A stretch of 64,000 bases of DNA from NCBI RefSeq assembly GCF_017876315.1, contig NZ_JAGINU010000001.1, forward strand, positions 558,001 to 622,000. The letters run 5' to 3'. The notes below the pieces were generated by a model. The model saw nothing but the letters and a program-made list of their open reading frames with translations, ran no database searches and had not been told where the DNA came from. This DNA comes from Pseudonocardia parietis (GTDB lineage Bacteria; Actinomycetota; Actinomycetes; Mycobacteriales; Pseudonocardiaceae). This document shows, in pieces, positions 16,139-26,170 of the stretch (position 1 is its first letter; the number at the start of each line of letters is the position of its first letter). Made by a program: the position numbers and the translations under genes.

Positions 16139-19009
16139 ATGAGCACCGAGACCAGCAGCGTCACCGCAGCGAGCGGTGAGCGTTCCGACCGGCCGGCGTA
16201 CCGGTACGACGCCGAGATGGCCGGGCGGATCGAGCGGAAGTGGCAGGACGTCTGGGAGGACCGGCAGACCTTCCGCACGCCTGACCCGGGCGAGCCCGGC
16301 TCGGAGAAGCCGAAGTTCTACCTGATGGACATGTTCCCGTACCCCTCCGGGTCGGGTCTGCACGTCGGGCACCCGCTGGGCTTCATCGGCACCGACGTGC
16401 TGGGCCGCTACCTGCGGATGACCGGGCACAACGTGCTGCACCCGATGGGCTTCGACGCCTTCGGCCTGCCCGCCGAGCAGTACGCCGTCCAGACCGGGAC
16501 GCACCCGCGCGCCACCACCGAGGCGAACATCGCCCGGTACCGCGAGCAGCTGCGCCAGCTGGGCCTGGGCCACGACCAGAGCCGCTCGATCTCCACCACC
16601 GACATCCCGTTCTACCGCTGGACCCAGTGGATCTTCCGCGAGATCTTCGAGGCCTGGTACGACACCGACGCCGACCGCGCCCGCCCGATCACGGAGCTGC
16701 GCGCGTCGTACGAGTCCGCTGAGCGGCCCACCCCGGACGGGCGTCCCTGGGCGGAGCTGGGCGAGGGCGAGCGGCGGCAGCTGATCGACTCGCACCGGCT
16801 GGCCTACATCTCCGAGGCCCCGGTGAACTGGTGCCCGGGCCTGGGCACGGTGCTGGCGAACGAGGAGGTCACCCCCGAGGGCCGCTCCGAGCGCGGCAAC
16901 TACCCGGTCTTCCGCCGCAGTCTCAAGCAGTGGATGATGCGGATCACCTCCTACGCCGACCGGCTGGCCGACGACCTGGACCGGGTCGACTGGCCCGAGT
17001 CGGTCAAGGCGATGCAGCGCAACTGGATCGGCCGGTCCGAGGGCGCGCGGGTCCGCTTCGGCGTCGACGGCGGCACGGACGCGATCGAGGTCTTCACCAC
17101 CCGTCCGGACACCTTGTTCGGGGCCACCTACATGGTGCTGGCACCCGAGCACCCGCTGGTGGACACGATCGCCCCGGCCGCCTGGCCGTCGCAGGTCGAC
17201 GCCCGCTGGACCGGCGGTGCCGCGAGCCCCGCCGAGGCCGTCGCGGCGTACCGGGCCGAGGCCGTCCGCAAGTCCGAGCTGGACCGGCAGGAGAACCGGG
17301 ACAAGACCGGCGTCTTCACCGGGGCGTACGCCGTGAACCCGGTGAACGGCGAGCCGGTCCCGGTCTTCGTCGCCGACTACGTCCTGATGGGGTACGGCAC
17401 CGGCGCGATCATGGCGGTGCCGGCTCAGGACCAGCGCGACTGGGACTTCGCGACCGCGTTCGGCCTGCCCATCGTGCGTACCGTCGACCCGGGCGAGGAC
17501 TGGGACGGCGAGGCGTTCGCCGGCGACGGACCGGCGATCAACTCGGCGAACGACGAGGTCAGCCTGAACGGTCTGGGCGTCGACGAGGCCAAGCGGACGA
17601 TCATCGACTGGCTGGCGTCGAAGGGCACCGGCGAGGGCGTCGTCCAGTACAAGCTGCGGGACTGGCTGTTCTCCCGGCAGCGCTACTGGGGCGAGCCCTT
17701 CCCGATCGTCTGGGACGAGCACGGCCCGGTCGCGCTGCCCGAGGACCGGCTGCCGGTCGAGCTGCCCGACGTCGACGACTACGCGCCGAAGACCTACGAC
17801 TCGGACGACGCGAACACCGAGCCGGAGACCCCGCTGTCCCGGGCCGCCGACTGGGTGAACGTCGAGCTGGACCTGGGCGACGGCCCGAAGCAGTACCGCC
17901 GCGAGACGAACACGATGCCGCAGTGGGCCGGTTCCTGCTGGTACTACCTGCGCTACCTGGACCCGGAGAACGCCGACCGGTTCGTCTCGGCCGAGGCCGA
18001 GCGGTACTGGCTGGGCAAAGACCCGGCCCGCTCGGCCGACGACCCGGGCGGCGTCGACCTGTACGTCGGCGGCGTCGAACACGCCGTGCTGCACCTGCTG
18101 TACTCGCGGTTCTGGCACAAGGTGCTGTTCGACCTGGGCCACGTGAGCAGCGAGGAGCCGTTCCGCAAGCTGTTCAACCAGGGGTACATCCAGGCCTACG
18201 CCTACACCGACTCCCGCGGCATGTACGTCACGGCCGAGGAGGTCGTGGAATCGGGCGGGGGGGCCGACGGCACCACGGGTTTCACGTGGAACGGCGAGCC
18301 CGTCACCCAGGAGTACGGGAAGATGGGCAAGTCACTGAAGAACGTCGTGACGCCCGACGAGATGTGTGCGCGCTACGGCGCGGACACGTTCCGGTTGTAC
18401 GAGATGTACACCGGCCCGATGGAGGCCTCGCGCCCGTGGTCGACCCGTGACGTCGTCGGTCCGCAGCGGTTCCTGCAGCGGGTGTGGCGGAACCTGGTCG
18501 ACGAGACCACCGGCGAGATCACGGTGGTGGACGGCGAACCCGGCGACGACGTGCGGCGCGCGCTGCACAAGGCGATCGCCGGCGTCCGCACGGACTTCCC
18601 GGCGATGCACTACAACACCGCCGCGGCGAAGCTGATCGAGCTGAACAACGTGCTGACCAAGCGCGGTGCGCGGGTCGAGCGGGAGGTCGCGGAGTCGCTG
18701 GTGCTGATGCTGGCGCCGCTGGCCCCGCACATCGCCGAGGAGCTCTGGCAGAAGCTGGGCCACGACGGCTCGCTGGCCTACGAGCCGTTCCCGCAGGCCG
18801 ACGAGCGGTACCTGGTGGCCGACACCGTCGAGTACCCGATCCAGGTCAACGGCAAGGTCCGGTCCCGGGTCACGGTTCCCGCCGATGCCGGCCAGGACGA
18901 GATCCGCACGGCCGCGCTGACCGACGACAAGATCGTCGCGGCGCTGGACGGGGCCGAGCCGAAGAAGGTCATCGTCGTGCCGGGCCGGCTGGTCAACGTC
19001 GTCCGCTGA
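16139..19009 (+). CDS. leuS: Leucyl-tRNA synthetase
   Basis: 956 residues. Class I signature [13 protein letters not shown] is the HIGH region, the editing (CP1) domain occupies roughly residues 280-480, and the KMSKS-type loop is GKMGKSLKN. The C-terminal anticodon-binding domain ends with [15 protein letters not shown] and [14 protein letters not shown], typical for LeuS. ATG at 16139 is chosen for its GAGGTGAAG upstream; the frame opens earlier at 16082 without similarity. Expression may be controlled by the leader hairpins described above. Confidence 0.97.
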   Translation: MSTETSSVTAASGERSDRPAYRYDAEMAGRIERKWQDVWEDRQTFRTPDPGEPGSEKPKFYLMDMFPYPSGSGLHVGHPLGFIGTDVLGRYLRMTGHNVLHPMGFDAFGLPAEQYAVQTGTHPRATTEANIARYREQLRQLGLGHDQSRSISTTDIPFYRWTQWIFREIFEAWYDTDADRARPITELRASYESAERPTPDGRPWAELGEGERRQLIDSHRLAYISEAPVNWCPGLGTVLANEEVTPEGRSERGNYPVFRRSLKQWMMRITSYADRLADDLDRVDWPESVKAMQRNWIGRSEGARVRFGVDGGTDAIEVFTTRPDTLFGATYMVLAPEHPLVDTIAPAAWPSQVDARWTGGAASPAEAVAAYRAEAVRKSELDRQENRDKTGVFTGAYAVNPVNGEPVPVFVADYVLMGYGTGAIMAVPAQDQRDWDFATAFGLPIVRTVDPGEDWDGEAFAGDGPAINSANDEVSLNGLGVDEAKRTIIDWLASKGTGEGVVQYKLRDWLFSRQRYWGEPFPIVWDEHGPVALPEDRLPVELPDVDDYAPKTYDSDDANTEPETPLSRAADWVNVELDLGDGPKQYRRETNTMPQWAGSCWYYLRYLDPENADRFVSAEAERYWLGKDPARSADDPGGVDLYVGGVEHAVLHLLYSRFWHKVLFDLGHVSSEEPFRKLFNQGYIQAYAYTDSRGMYVTAEEVVESGGGADGTTGFTWNGEPVTQEYGKMGKSLKNVVTPDEMCARYGADTFRLYEMYTGPMEASRPWSTRDVVGPQRFLQRVWRNLVDETTGEITVVDGEPGDDVRRALHKAIAGVRTDFPAMHYNTAAAKLIELNNVLTKRGARVEREVAESLVLMLAPLAPHIAEELWQKLGHDGSLAYEPFPQADERYLVADTVEYPIQVNGKVRSRVTVPADAGQDEIRTAALTDDKIVAALDGAEPKKVIVVPGRLVNVVR

Positions 19010-19021
19010 GTCCGGAGACTC

Positions 19022-19480
19022 TCAGGACCGGCCGTTGCGCCGTGCGGGCTTCGCCGGGCGGCGGGTGGCGTGACCCGCGGCGTCCGGCGGGCTGCTGAGC
19101 CCCGGTTCGGCCAGCCAGCCCTCGACGGCGTCGATCACGAACGCGGCGTCGTCCAGGGCGGACCTCGCCTCCCGCCCGGGTGCGGTGGCGTCGGAGTGGT
19201 CGGCCAGCCCGCGCCGGTTGAACAACGAGCGCAGCAGCCGCCCCGCCCGCGGGTCCAGCGACCGTTCGCGCACCACCCGGCGGACGAACGCGCTGACCAC
19301 GTCCGAGTGCTCGGCCCGGGTCTCGCCCAGGACGAGGAGCGCGGTCTCGGCGGCGCGGAACGCCGCGTGGAAGGCCCGGGACACCGCGGCGTCGGCGAAC
19401 CCGTGCTCGGCGAGCAGCCGTGCCCCGCCGAGCTCGGTGCGGGCCCGGGCGATCCCGGACCGGTGTTCGTGCGCGGTCAC
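19022..19480 (-). CDS. HEPN-domain protein
   Basis: 152 residues, helical. The pattern of ARTELGGARLLAEHGFADAAVSRAFHAAFRAAETALL, later SLFNRRGLADHSD, fits the HEPN domain, with R-x4-H in RGLADH corresponding to the RNase motif of HepT-like toxins. The gene overlaps its upstream neighbour by four bases and so is its translational partner. HEPN with a nucleotidyltransferase is a known toxin/antitoxin arrangement (HepT/MntA; family knowledge). The last 25 residues are a basic tail. Confidence 0.65.
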   Translation of the reverse strand: MTAHEHRSGIARARTELGGARLLAEHGFADAAVSRAFHAAFRAAETALLVLGETRAEHSDVVSAFVRRVVRERSLDPRAGRLLRSLFNRRGLADHSDATAPGREARSALDDAAFVIDAVEGWLAEPGLSSPPDAAGHATRRPAKPARRNGRS

Positions 19481-20238
19481 CGCAGCCGCACCGCCTCGGT
19501 GCGGGCCCGGATCACCGTCGGGTCACCGGGGCGGGTCAGCTCGTGCTGGCCGATCGGGAGGGCGCTGATCGTCAGGCCGGTGCGTTCGGTGTGCTGCCAC
19601 AGCACGTCGTCCATCGCCCGTATCTCCTCCCACGGGAGGATCGAGGTGGCGGCGTCGTCGAGCACGATCAGCAGGTCGATCGCGGACTCCACCGATCCCT
19701 CGCCGTTCGCCCAGGGGCCGAAGAGCAGCACCTGGCGCAGCCGTGGCCCGTAGAGCGCGGCGAGGTCCTCGGCGACGGCGGCGGGCACGTCGTCGTTGGA
19801 CGGGTCCGGGTCGGGGTGGCGGGCCCGGAGCCGCTCGGCGTCCGCGTCGGTGATCAGACCGGTTCCCGCCAGCCAGTCCGCTGCCCGGCGACGGGCACGC
19901 GCGTCCCGGAAGCGGAACCACTGGTCGCGGACCTCGGGGAACTCGAACAGCGTGTTCTTGAACCGGCGGAACGCGCCGCGCCCGTCGATCGCCCGGTCGA
20001 GCAACGCGGCCGCCCGCCGGTGCTGGACGCCCGCGGTGAAGTCGGCCATGTCCCGGTAGGACTCCCGGCTGGTGACGGGCTCGATCTTCAGCCAGTCCTC
20101 GGGCGGCGGCCCGTCGTCGAGGTCGCTGTGGCCTGCGACCTCGCCGCCGACCGGATCCAGGTACCAGCGGATCTCCGGCGACCGGTCGTCGAGCGCGTCG
20201 GCCAGCGCGGCCAGGTCGACGCGGCCGGGATCGAGCAT
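19477..20238 (-). CDS. UPF0158 domain fused to a degenerate MNT-type nucleotidyltransferase
   Basis: 253 residues in two parts. Residues about 8-140 match UPF0158 (IRWYLDPVGGEV, SRESYRDMADF, AFRRFKNTLFEFPEVRDQWFRFRD). Residues about 165-253 resemble a minimal nucleotidyltransferase: VLLFGPWANGEGSVESAIDLLIVLDD. In active members the motif is GS-x10-D-x-D; here GS is GP and the first Asp is Ala (SAIDL), so AMPylation activity is doubtful. It is translationally coupled to the HEPN gene downstream, suggesting the antitoxin position of a HEPN/MNT module. Confidence 0.65.
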   Translation of the reverse strand: MLDPGRVDLAALADALDDRSPEIRWYLDPVGGEVAGHSDLDDGPPPEDWLKIEPVTSRESYRDMADFTAGVQHRRAAALLDRAIDGRGAFRRFKNTLFEFPEVRDQWFRFRDARARRRAADWLAGTGLITDADAERLRARHPDPDPSNDDVPAAVAEDLAALYGPRLRQVLLFGPWANGEGSVESAIDLLIVLDDAATSILPWEEIRAMDDVLWQHTERTGLTISALPIGQHELTRPGDPTVIRARTEAVRLR

Positions 20239-20261
20239 GGGCAGACTCTAGTGCTGCCGGC

Positions 20262-20708
20262 TCAGTCGTCGCCCCAGAACAGGTTCGCGAGCAGGACCGC
20301 GCCCCAGATCCCGATCGGGAAGATCGGCCAGAAGAACGGCAGGCCGTCGTCCGACGCGATCGCGGTGACCATCCAGATCCCGGTCAGCAGCACCGCGGTC
20401 CCGGCCCAGGAACGCCACTCCTTGAGGTACTCGCGCTGCGCCTCGGCCTTCTCGACCTCCGCCGTCTCGGCTCGCACGGTGGGCAGGTCGGTGCGTCGCA
20501 CGACCGGGAGATCGGCGAGCAACACGTCGAGATCGCGGCGGACGGTCGCGGCGAAGGCGCCCTGCAGGCGCTGGTCGTACTCGATCAGCGACAGCCGGCC
20601 CTCGTCGTGCGCGAGTTTCAGCCGCTCCGCGGTCTCCTGCCGCTCGGCGTCGGACACCCGGACCAGTGCCGGGCCGTCGGCCCGGTCGTCGGACTGCTGC
20701 TCCCCCAT
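20262..20708 (-). CDS. DUF1707 (SHOCT-like) membrane protein
   Basis: 148 residues. The N-terminal DUF1707 domain is visible as LVRVSDAERQETAERLKLAHDEGRLSLIEYDQRLQGAFAATVRRDLDVLLADLP. The C-terminal half has two close hydrophobic segments (WAGTAVLLTGIWMVTAIA and FFWPIFPIGIWGAVLLANLF), a 2TM arrangement. Function unknown. ATG at 20708 follows GGAGGG; the longer frame to 20807 runs into the EamA gene. Confidence 0.82.
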   Translation of the reverse strand: MGEQQSDDRADGPALVRVSDAERQETAERLKLAHDEGRLSLIEYDQRLQGAFAATVRRDLDVLLADLPVVRRTDLPTVRAETAEVEKAEAQREYLKEWRSWAGTAVLLTGIWMVTAIASDDGLPFFWPIFPIGIWGAVLLANLFWGDD

Positions 20709-20727
20709 ACCCTCCGAGGGTAGCGAC

Positions 20728-21660
20728 TCATCGGCCCGCGGGGATCCGTCGTCCGACCGATCCCGGCTCGCGGCTCGCGGCAACGGGCCGGGTCGCCACC
20801 ACGACACCCGTCAGGCACAGCACCCCGCCGGCCAGGGCGAGCAGTGCGGGCACCTCGCCGAGCAGCATCCAGGACAGCAGCACCACGATCGGCGGGACCG
20901 CGTAGGTGGCGGCGGCCAGCCGCCCGGCGGTCGTACGGGACAGCGCGTAGGCCCAGGTCAGGAACGCGATCGCGGTGGGGAAGACGCCGAGGTAGGCGGT
21001 GCCGGCGATCGCGGAGGCGGGGGCGGTCGCCAGCTCGGTGAGCAACGACGGCAGGTACGGCAGCAGGGCGACCGTCCCGGCGACCGCGCCGAGCCAGGTG
21101 ACGGTCAGCGCGTCGATCCGGGTGAGCAGCCGCTTCTGCGCGACGGCGGCGCCGGCGTAGAGCAGCGCGGCCACCAGGCCGAGCACCACTCCGGAGAGCT
21201 CTGCTCCACCGGCGGAGGTGGTCACCGCGATGAGGACGACGCCGGCGAACGCGACCGCCATCCCGGCCAGCAACCGGCCCGGGAACCCCTCCCCGAGCAG
21301 CAGCCCGGCGAGCACCGCCACGACCACCGGCGCCACGTTCACCAGGAGCGCGGTGGTGCCGGCGTCGAGGTGCCGTTCGGCCGCGTTCAGGGCCAGGTTG
21401 TAGAGCCCGAACCAGGCGATGCCCCACAGCGCGACCGCCGCCAGCAGGCGCCCGCGTGGGAGCGGGGGGCCGCTCCGGCGCGTGCGCACGACCAGCACAA
21501 TCGCGGTCAGGGTGAGCGAGCCGACGAGCATCCGGCCCAGCGCCAGCGCGCCGGGTGACAGGTCGTGACCGACGGCGCGGACACCGACGAACGCCGACGC
21601 CCAGAGGACGACGGTCGTCACTGCGGCGGCCAGCGGGAGGTACGGGCGGAAGGACGGCAT
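20728..21660 (-). CDS. EamA/DMT-family transporter
   Basis: 310 residues with ten hydrophobic segments and two internally related EamA halves (WASAFVGVRAVG...LLGEGFPGRLLAG and ALLYAGAAVAQKRLL...LLGEVPALLALAGG). Such exporters move amino acids, nucleobases or drugs (family knowledge). It is divergent from a LysR regulator whose start is 81 bases away, which makes LysR control likely. ATG at 21660 begins the family similarity. Confidence 0.88.
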   Translation of the reverse strand: MPSFRPYLPLAAAVTTVVLWASAFVGVRAVGHDLSPGALALGRMLVGSLTLTAIVLVVRTRRSGPPLPRGRLLAAVALWGIAWFGLYNLALNAAERHLDAGTTALLVNVAPVVVAVLAGLLLGEGFPGRLLAGMAVAFAGVVLIAVTTSAGGAELSGVVLGLVAALLYAGAAVAQKRLLTRIDALTVTWLGAVAGTVALLPYLPSLLTELATAPASAIAGTAYLGVFPTAIAFLTWAYALSRTTAGRLAAATYAVPPIVVLLSWMLLGEVPALLALAGGVLCLTGVVVATRPVAASREPGSVGRRIPAGR

Positions 21661-21741
21661 GCGTCCATCCTGCGCAACGCAACACTTCAGCACCAGCGAT
21701 TGTTTCTGTCGTTGGATTCAGTGCTGCTGTACGGTTGGCCG
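21661..21741. promoter_or_regulatory. Divergent EamA/LysR intergenic region with inverted repeat
   Basis: CAGCAC (21688-21693) and GTGCTG (21721-21726) form an inverted repeat across the AT-richer centre GATTGTTTCTGTCGTTGGATT. A LysR-type regulator would be expected to bind here, but the arms are only 6 bp. Confidence 0.35.
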
Positions 21742-22653
21742 ATGCTGGACACTCACCGCCTGCGTGTCTTCCGGTCCGTCGTCGCCAGCGGATCGGTGCA
21801 GGGCGCCGCGACGAACCTGGGATACACCCCGTCCGCGGTGAGCCAGCACGTGACGGCACTGCAGCGCGAGACCGGCCTGGCCCTGTTCGAACGGGCCGGC
21901 CGGGGGCTGCGCGCGACGGCGGCCGGACTGCTCCTGGCCGACCAGGCGGACGCGATCCTGGCCCGGATCGGTGAAGCCGAGATGGTCGTCGCGGACCTGC
22001 GTGCGGGCCGGACGGGTGCGTTGTCGCTGTCGTACTTCGCCTCGGTCGGTGGGGCGTGGCTACCCCGGGTGGTGTCGCGGCTGTCCGGCGATTTCCCCGG
22101 TGTCCGGCTGGACCTCGCGCTGCGCGAGTGGCTGCCCGACGACCCGGCCGACCGCTCGGACGTCCAGATCGCCGTCGAACGGCCGGACTACCAGGCGTGG
22201 CCCGGCTTCACCGCGCACCATCTGCTCGACGACCCGTACGTCGCGGTCCTCCCGGACCACCACGTGCTGGCCGGCCGGGCGGAGATCGAGCTGGCCGAGC
22301 TGGCCGACGAACGCTGGGTGGACAACGACTTCGCCCGCGGCTGGTGCAGGCTGAACCTGGTTGAGGCGTGCACGGCCGCGGGCTTCCGGCCGCCGTTCCA
22401 CGTCGAGGCGCACGACTACCCGACCGCGCTCGCGTTCGTCGCCGCCGGGATCGGGATCACCGTGTTGCCCGAGCTGGGCGCCAGCCACCTCCCGCCGGGG
22501 ACGCGTGCGGTGCCGGTGGTCCGGCCCACCCCGGTGCGGTCGATCCTGGCCGTGGCGCGCGACGCGGTCGCGCACACCCCGCCGGTCGTCGCAGCGCTGG
22601 CGGAGCTGCGGGCGATCGCCGCTATCCCTGCGGGCGCACCACGATCTCGGTGA
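21742..22653 (+). CDS. LysR-family transcriptional regulator
   Basis: 303 residues. The N-terminal winged helix-turn-helix is LRVFRSVVASGSVQGAATNLGYTPSAVSQHVTALQRETGLALFERAGRG, and the co-inducer binding domain follows. ATG at 21742 gives the standard LysR N terminus (LDTHRLRVF). It is divergent from the EamA exporter, its probable target. Its 3' end overlaps the convergent SDR gene by 32 bases. Confidence 0.9.
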   Translation: MLDTHRLRVFRSVVASGSVQGAATNLGYTPSAVSQHVTALQRETGLALFERAGRGLRATAAGLLLADQADAILARIGEAEMVVADLRAGRTGALSLSYFASVGGAWLPRVVSRLSGDFPGVRLDLALREWLPDDPADRSDVQIAVERPDYQAWPGFTAHHLLDDPYVAVLPDHHVLAGRAEIELAELADERWVDNDFARGWCRLNLVEACTAAGFRPPFHVEAHDYPTALAFVAAGIGITVLPELGASHLPPGTRAVPVVRPTPVRSILAVARDAVAHTPPVVAALAELRAIAAIPAGAPRSR

Positions 22654-23341
22654 TGTGCGCCTCCCGGGTCGCGGTCAGTGCGGCCAGCACGGCGGCGGCG
22701 ACCGAGTCGGGCCGCAGGAACCGGGAGCCGTCGTACTCGCCTCCCTCGTGTTCCACGACCCGGCGCTGCATCGCGGTGTCGACCCGACCCGGGTGCACCG
22801 ACGTGACCCGGATGCCGTTGCCCGCCTCCTCGGCGCGCAGCGCGTCACCGAACGCGCGCAGGGCGAACTTGCTCGCCGCGTAGGACCCCCATCCGGCCTT
22901 CGCGGTGATCCCGGAACCGGAGTTGACCAGCACGACGTCGGCCCCGGTGTCGGTGCCCGCGGCACGCAGCGCGGGCAGCAGCAGCCGGGTCGTCTCCGCG
23001 ACGGCGACGACATTGACGTCGAACTGCTGCCGCCACGTCGCGGCGGGCGTGGTCTCGACGGTGCCGAGCTCGCCGATGCCGGCCGAGTGCACCAGGGCGT
23101 CGAGCCGGTCGATCCCGGAGAGCGCCTCGGCGAGCGCGGCGTCGTCGGTGAGATCCACCTGCAGGGCCTGCGCGCTCACCGGCCCGGCGGCGGTCAGCTC
23201 CTCGATCAGGATGCTCAGCCGCTCGGGGTCCCGGCCGCCGAGCAGCAGGTCGTAGCGGGGTGCGAGCAGCCCCGCGACGGCGGCGCCGATGCCCTGGGAG
23301 GCACCGGTGATCAGGGCGACGGGACGGCGGGCTGTGCTCAT
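22622..23341 (-). CDS. Short-chain dehydrogenase/reductase
   Basis: 239 residues with TGASQGIGAAVAGLL (cofactor-binding TGxxxGIG), NVVAV in place of NAG region context, S in VLVNSGSG and the catalytic YAASK. The GGRD after the second strand suggests NADP(H) preference. It is a classical SDR of unknown substrate. Start at 23341 is the ATG next to the family N terminus (STARRPVALITGASQG). It shares a 32-base tail-to-tail overlap with the LysR gene. Confidence 0.87.
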   Translation of the reverse strand: MSTARRPVALITGASQGIGAAVAGLLAPRYDLLLGGRDPERLSILIEELTAAGPVSAQALQVDLTDDAALAEALSGIDRLDALVHSAGIGELGTVETTPAATWRQQFDVNVVAVAETTRLLLPALRAAGTDTGADVVLVNSGSGITAKAGWGSYAASKFALRAFGDALRAEEAGNGIRVTSVHPGRVDTAMQRRVVEHEGGEYDGSRFLRPDSVAAAVLAALTATREAHITEIVVRPQG

Positions 23342-23441
23342 GCACCCGAACCTACGGCGACCGGCCCCGCCCCGCGCGTGGCGGAGCGAGGCCGGTCGAG
23401 CCGTCAGCACGAGGCCGGGCGGTCTTACCGGGGGTCGGTAC

Positions 23442-24035
23442 TCAGATGCGGCGCGCGGAGTTGAACGGCATCGAGTCCATGTCGGACACCTTCACCGGCT
23501 CTCCGCTGGTGGAGGCGTGCACGATCTTCCCACCGCCGGCGTAGATACCGACGTGGCTGACCGGCTTGTAGAAGAAGACCAGGTCGCCCGGCTTCAGGCT
23601 CGACTTCGACACCTTGGTGCCGACGCCCGCCTGCGCCTTGCTGTTACGCGGGACATCCTTGCCCGCCTTCTCGTAGGCGTAGCTGACCAGGCCGGAGCAG
23701 TCGAAGGCGCTCGGGCCGGTGGCGCCCCAGCTGTAGGGCTTGCCGATCTGCGCCATCGCGGTGGACAGCGCGCTGCTGCGCACGGCCGTGGCCTGGGCGG
23801 CCGGGGCTGCGGCCTGCGCCGCGGCGGCGACGTTCTGGGCGGCCGGGCCGGTTGCGGCGGGGAGAACGTTGGCGGCCGGCGCGACGTCACGGGTCACCGT
23901 GGCGGCAGAGGCCGGGGCGGCGTCCGGGGCGGGCGCCGCGATGGCGGCGGGGAGCACGGACAGGGCGGCGGCCGCGGCCGCGGTGGTGGCCACGATCGCG
24001 ACGCGGAGCGCCTGAGCGGTGGGACGCTGGGGCAC
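23442..24035 (-). CDS. Secreted NlpC/P60 cell-wall hydrolase
   Basis: 197 residues. A signal peptide (ALRVAIVATTAAAAAALSVLPAAIAAPAP) and an Ala/Pro-rich spacer precede an NlpC/P60 domain: AMAQIGKPYSWGATGPSAFDCSGLVSYAY carries the catalytic Cys, and SHVGIYAGGGKIVHAS the catalytic His. It likely cleaves gamma-D-Glu-mDAP bonds in peptidoglycan stems as RipA/RipB do. GTG at 24035 has GAGGA 6 bases upstream; an in-frame opening to 24221 is GC-biased and has no similarity. Confidence 0.9.
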   Translation of the reverse strand: MPQRPTAQALRVAIVATTAAAAAALSVLPAAIAAPAPDAAPASAATVTRDVAPAANVLPAATGPAAQNVAAAAQAAAPAAQATAVRSSALSTAMAQIGKPYSWGATGPSAFDCSGLVSYAYEKAGKDVPRNSKAQAGVGTKVSKSSLKPGDLVFFYKPVSHVGIYAGGGKIVHASTSGEPVKVSDMDSMPFNSARRI

Positions 24036-24334
24036 GGGAGTTCCTCGGGGAGTTGCACCACCGGGGTCGGGGAGCGGATGCGCGGGCCTCGGACTGGGGA
24101 GCTCGCACGTCGTGGGGACGACGAGCCGACGGCTGTGGCACCCGCCCGCGTCGTCGCCCGGCGGTGACCCTGCACCCCCCACCCCGGTTGGGCGGAGGTA
24201 GCACAAGGCCGTCCGGCACATTACGAACAGATATCGGTCAGATAAATGACCCAGCGCACATTTATACCATGACAGCGCTCACGAACAATTCCGAGAAGAT
24301 TCCGGATCGGGAACGTCCCGCCCCGGAAAGGCGA
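24036..24334 (-). other. Long 5' region of the NlpC/P60 gene
   Basis: About 300 bases without a supported gene. The part farthest from the start (24210-24300) is AT-rich for this genome (for example ATTTATACCATGACAGC and GACCGATATC on the minus strand), consistent with a promoter, so the mRNA would have a leader of about 170-200 bases. I looked for a ydaO-type c-di-AMP riboswitch, common upstream of such genes in actinobacteria, and could not find its conserved blocks. Confidence 0.4.
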
Positions 24335-24373
24335 CGGCCCGGCTGGTGACCTGCGAGGTCACCGGCCGGGCCG
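24335..24373 (-). terminator. Strong hairpin terminator downstream of ino1
   Basis: An 18-bp stem with one G-U pair and a GCG loop: the left arm 24335-24352 contains GGCCCGGCTGGTGACCT and the right arm 24356-24373 contains AGGTCACCGGCCGGGCC. It begins 20 bases beyond the ino1 stop on the minus strand. Confidence 0.8.
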
Positions 24374-24392
24374 GTCGATGGAGCGGAACGGA

Positions 24393-25472
24393 TCAGTCGT
24401 TGATCTCGCCGCGGATGAACGCCTCCACCTTGTCCCGCGCCTCGGAGTCGCGGTACTGCTCCGGCGGGGACTTCATGAAGTAGCTCGACGCCGACAGGAT
24501 CGGGCCGCCGACGCCGCGGTCCTTGGCGATCTTGGCAGCGCGGACGGCGTCGATGATGATCCCGGCCGAGTTCGGCGAGTCCCAGACCTCGAGCTTGTAC
24601 TCCAGGCTCAGCGGCACGTCGCCGAACGCCCGGCCCTCCAGCCGCACGTAGGCCCACTTGCGGTCGTCCAGCCAGGACACGAAGTCGGACGGACCGATGT
24701 GCACGTTGCCCTTGCCCATGTCCCGGTCCACCTGGGAGGTCACGGACTGGGTCTTGGAGACCCGCTTGGACTCGAGCCGCTCCAGCTCCTTCATGTTCAG
24801 GAAGTCCATGTTCCCGCCCACGTTGAGCTGCATCGTCCGGTCCAGCTGCACGCCGCGGTCCTCGAACAGCTTGGCCAGCACCCGGTGGGTGATGGTCGCG
24901 CCGACCTGGGACTTGATGTCGTCACCGACGATCGGGACCCCGGCCGCGCGGAACTTCTCCGCCCACTCCGGGTCGGAGGCGATGAACACCGGCAGCGCGT
25001 TCACGAACGCGACCCCGGCGTCGATCGCGGCCTGGGCGTAGAACCGGTCCGCATCCTCGCTGCCGACCGGCAGGTAGGAGACCAGGACGTCGGCGCCGGT
25101 GTCGCGCAGGACCTGCACGACGTCGACCGGCTCGTCGTCGGACTCGGTGATCGTCTCGCGGTAGAACCGCCCGAGCCCGTCAAGGGTCGGTCCACGCTGC
25201 ACGGTCACCCCGAGCGGCGGAACGTCGGCGATCTTGATCGTGTTGTTCTCGCTGGCCGCGATGGCGTCGGCGAGGTCGTGACCGACCTTCTTGGCGTCGA
25301 CGTCGAACGCGGCCACGAACGTCACGTCCCGGACGTGGTAGCCGCCGAAGTCCACGTGCATCAGGCCGGGGACCTTGGCCGACGGGTCGGCGTCCGCGTA
25401 GTAGTGGACACCCTGCACCAGCGACGCCGCGCAGTTGCCCACGCCGACGACCGCGACCCGAACCTGGCTCAT
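24393..25472 (-). CDS. ino1: Inositol-3-phosphate synthase
   Basis: 359 residues. NAD-binding [16 protein letters not shown] at the N terminus, and the conserved actinobacterial segments [32 protein letters not shown] and [11 protein letters not shown]. It converts glucose 6-phosphate to inositol 3-phosphate, the precursor for phosphatidylinositol and mycothiol. It is preceded by the PadR gene with a one-base gap (25473), the same order as Rv0046c-Rv0047c, so the two are cotranscribed. GGAGGAG before the ATG supports the start. Confidence 0.96.
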   Translation of the reverse strand: MSQVRVAVVGVGNCAASLVQGVHYYADADPSAKVPGLMHVDFGGYHVRDVTFVAAFDVDAKKVGHDLADAIAASENNTIKIADVPPLGVTVQRGPTLDGLGRFYRETITESDDEPVDVVQVLRDTGADVLVSYLPVGSEDADRFYAQAAIDAGVAFVNALPVFIASDPEWAEKFRAAGVPIVGDDIKSQVGATITHRVLAKLFEDRGVQLDRTMQLNVGGNMDFLNMKELERLESKRVSKTQSVTSQVDRDMGKGNVHIGPSDFVSWLDDRKWAYVRLEGRAFGDVPLSLEYKLEVWDSPNSAGIIIDAVRAAKIAKDRGVGGPILSASSYFMKSPPEQYRDSEARDKVEAFIRGEIND

Positions 25473-25473
25473 G

Positions 25474-26103
25474 TCAGGCTCCTCCTGTTGTCTCGTCCTG
25501 TCGTGCCCGATGACCCGGGCCTTCGTCCGTTCCGGCGTCGTCGCCGGTGATGGTCTGGTCCTGACCGCCGGACCGTTCGGCGTTCTCGGCGGCGATCAGC
25601 TCGTTCAGCCAGCGCACCTCGCGCTCGGAGCTCTCCAACCCGAGGCGGTGCAGCTCGCGGGTGTAGCGGTCGATCTGTTCCCCGGTCCGGTTCAGCACAC
25701 TGCGCAGCCCGTCCCGGCGTTCCTCCACGGTCCGCCTGCGGCCTTCGAGGATGCGGATCCGGGTCTCCGCGGGCGTCCGGGAGAAGAACGCCAGATGGAC
25801 GCCGAAACTTCCGTCCTCCCACGCCTGTGGCCCCGCCTCGTCGAGAATCTCGGCGAACCGCTCCTTGCCCTCGGCGGTGATCCGGTAGACCCGGCGCCCG
25901 CGCCGGGACCAGGCCGCCCCCGCGAGGTCGTGGTCGCCGGTCTCCGCGATGAGCCCGGCCCGGACCAGCCTGCGCAGCGCCGGGTACAGCGACCCGTAGG
26001 AGAATGCCCGGAAGCCACCCAGCCGGCGCCCGAGCTGCTTGCGCAGCTCGTACCCGTGCAGCGGGGCCTCCTGGAGTAGGCCGAGAACGGCGAACTCCAG
26101 CAC
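25474..26103 (-). CDS. PadR-family transcriptional regulator (Rv0047c-like)
   Basis: 209 residues. Winged helix at the N terminus ([51 protein letters not shown]) and a C-terminal helical dimerisation region of the PadR subfamily 2 type. It lies one base upstream of ino1, so it may autoregulate the padR-ino1 operon and inositol supply. A short palindrome upstream (26158-26170) could be its operator. Confidence 0.9.
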   Translation of the reverse strand: MLEFAVLGLLQEAPLHGYELRKQLGRRLGGFRAFSYGSLYPALRRLVRAGLIAETGDHDLAGAAWSRRGRRVYRITAEGKERFAEILDEAGPQAWEDGSFGVHLAFFSRTPAETRIRILEGRRRTVEERRDGLRSVLNRTGEQIDRYTRELHRLGLESSEREVRWLNELIAAENAERSGGQDQTITGDDAGTDEGPGHRARQDETTGGA

Positions 26104-26157
26104 GGTGCACCCTCCTCGTCACCAGAACCCGGACCCCGGGCCGATCGGGTCGGATCA

Positions 26158-26170
26158 TATCGGTTCGATA
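26158..26170. promoter_or_regulatory. Palindrome TATCG-GTT-CGATA upstream of padR-ino1
   Basis: A perfect 5-bp inverted repeat with a 3-base spacer inside an AT-rich island 55 bases upstream of the PadR start. Size and position fit a PadR operator, but no biochemical consensus is assumed. Confidence 0.4.

Noticed and set aside
15947..18142. A 731-residue minus-strand ORF opposite leuS
   Set aside because: It is the antisense shadow of leuS in a GC-rich genome; its composition is Arg/Val/Gly-biased and no family is recognisable.
19008..19021. GAGTC-CGGA-GACTC hairpin between leuS and the HEPN gene
   Set aside because: The stem is only 5 bp, too short to call a terminator with confidence.
24036..24334. 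c-di-AMP (ydaO-type) riboswitch upstream of the NlpC/P60 gene
   Set aside because: The conserved sequence blocks of that riboswitch were not found in the leader, despite the typical gene context.
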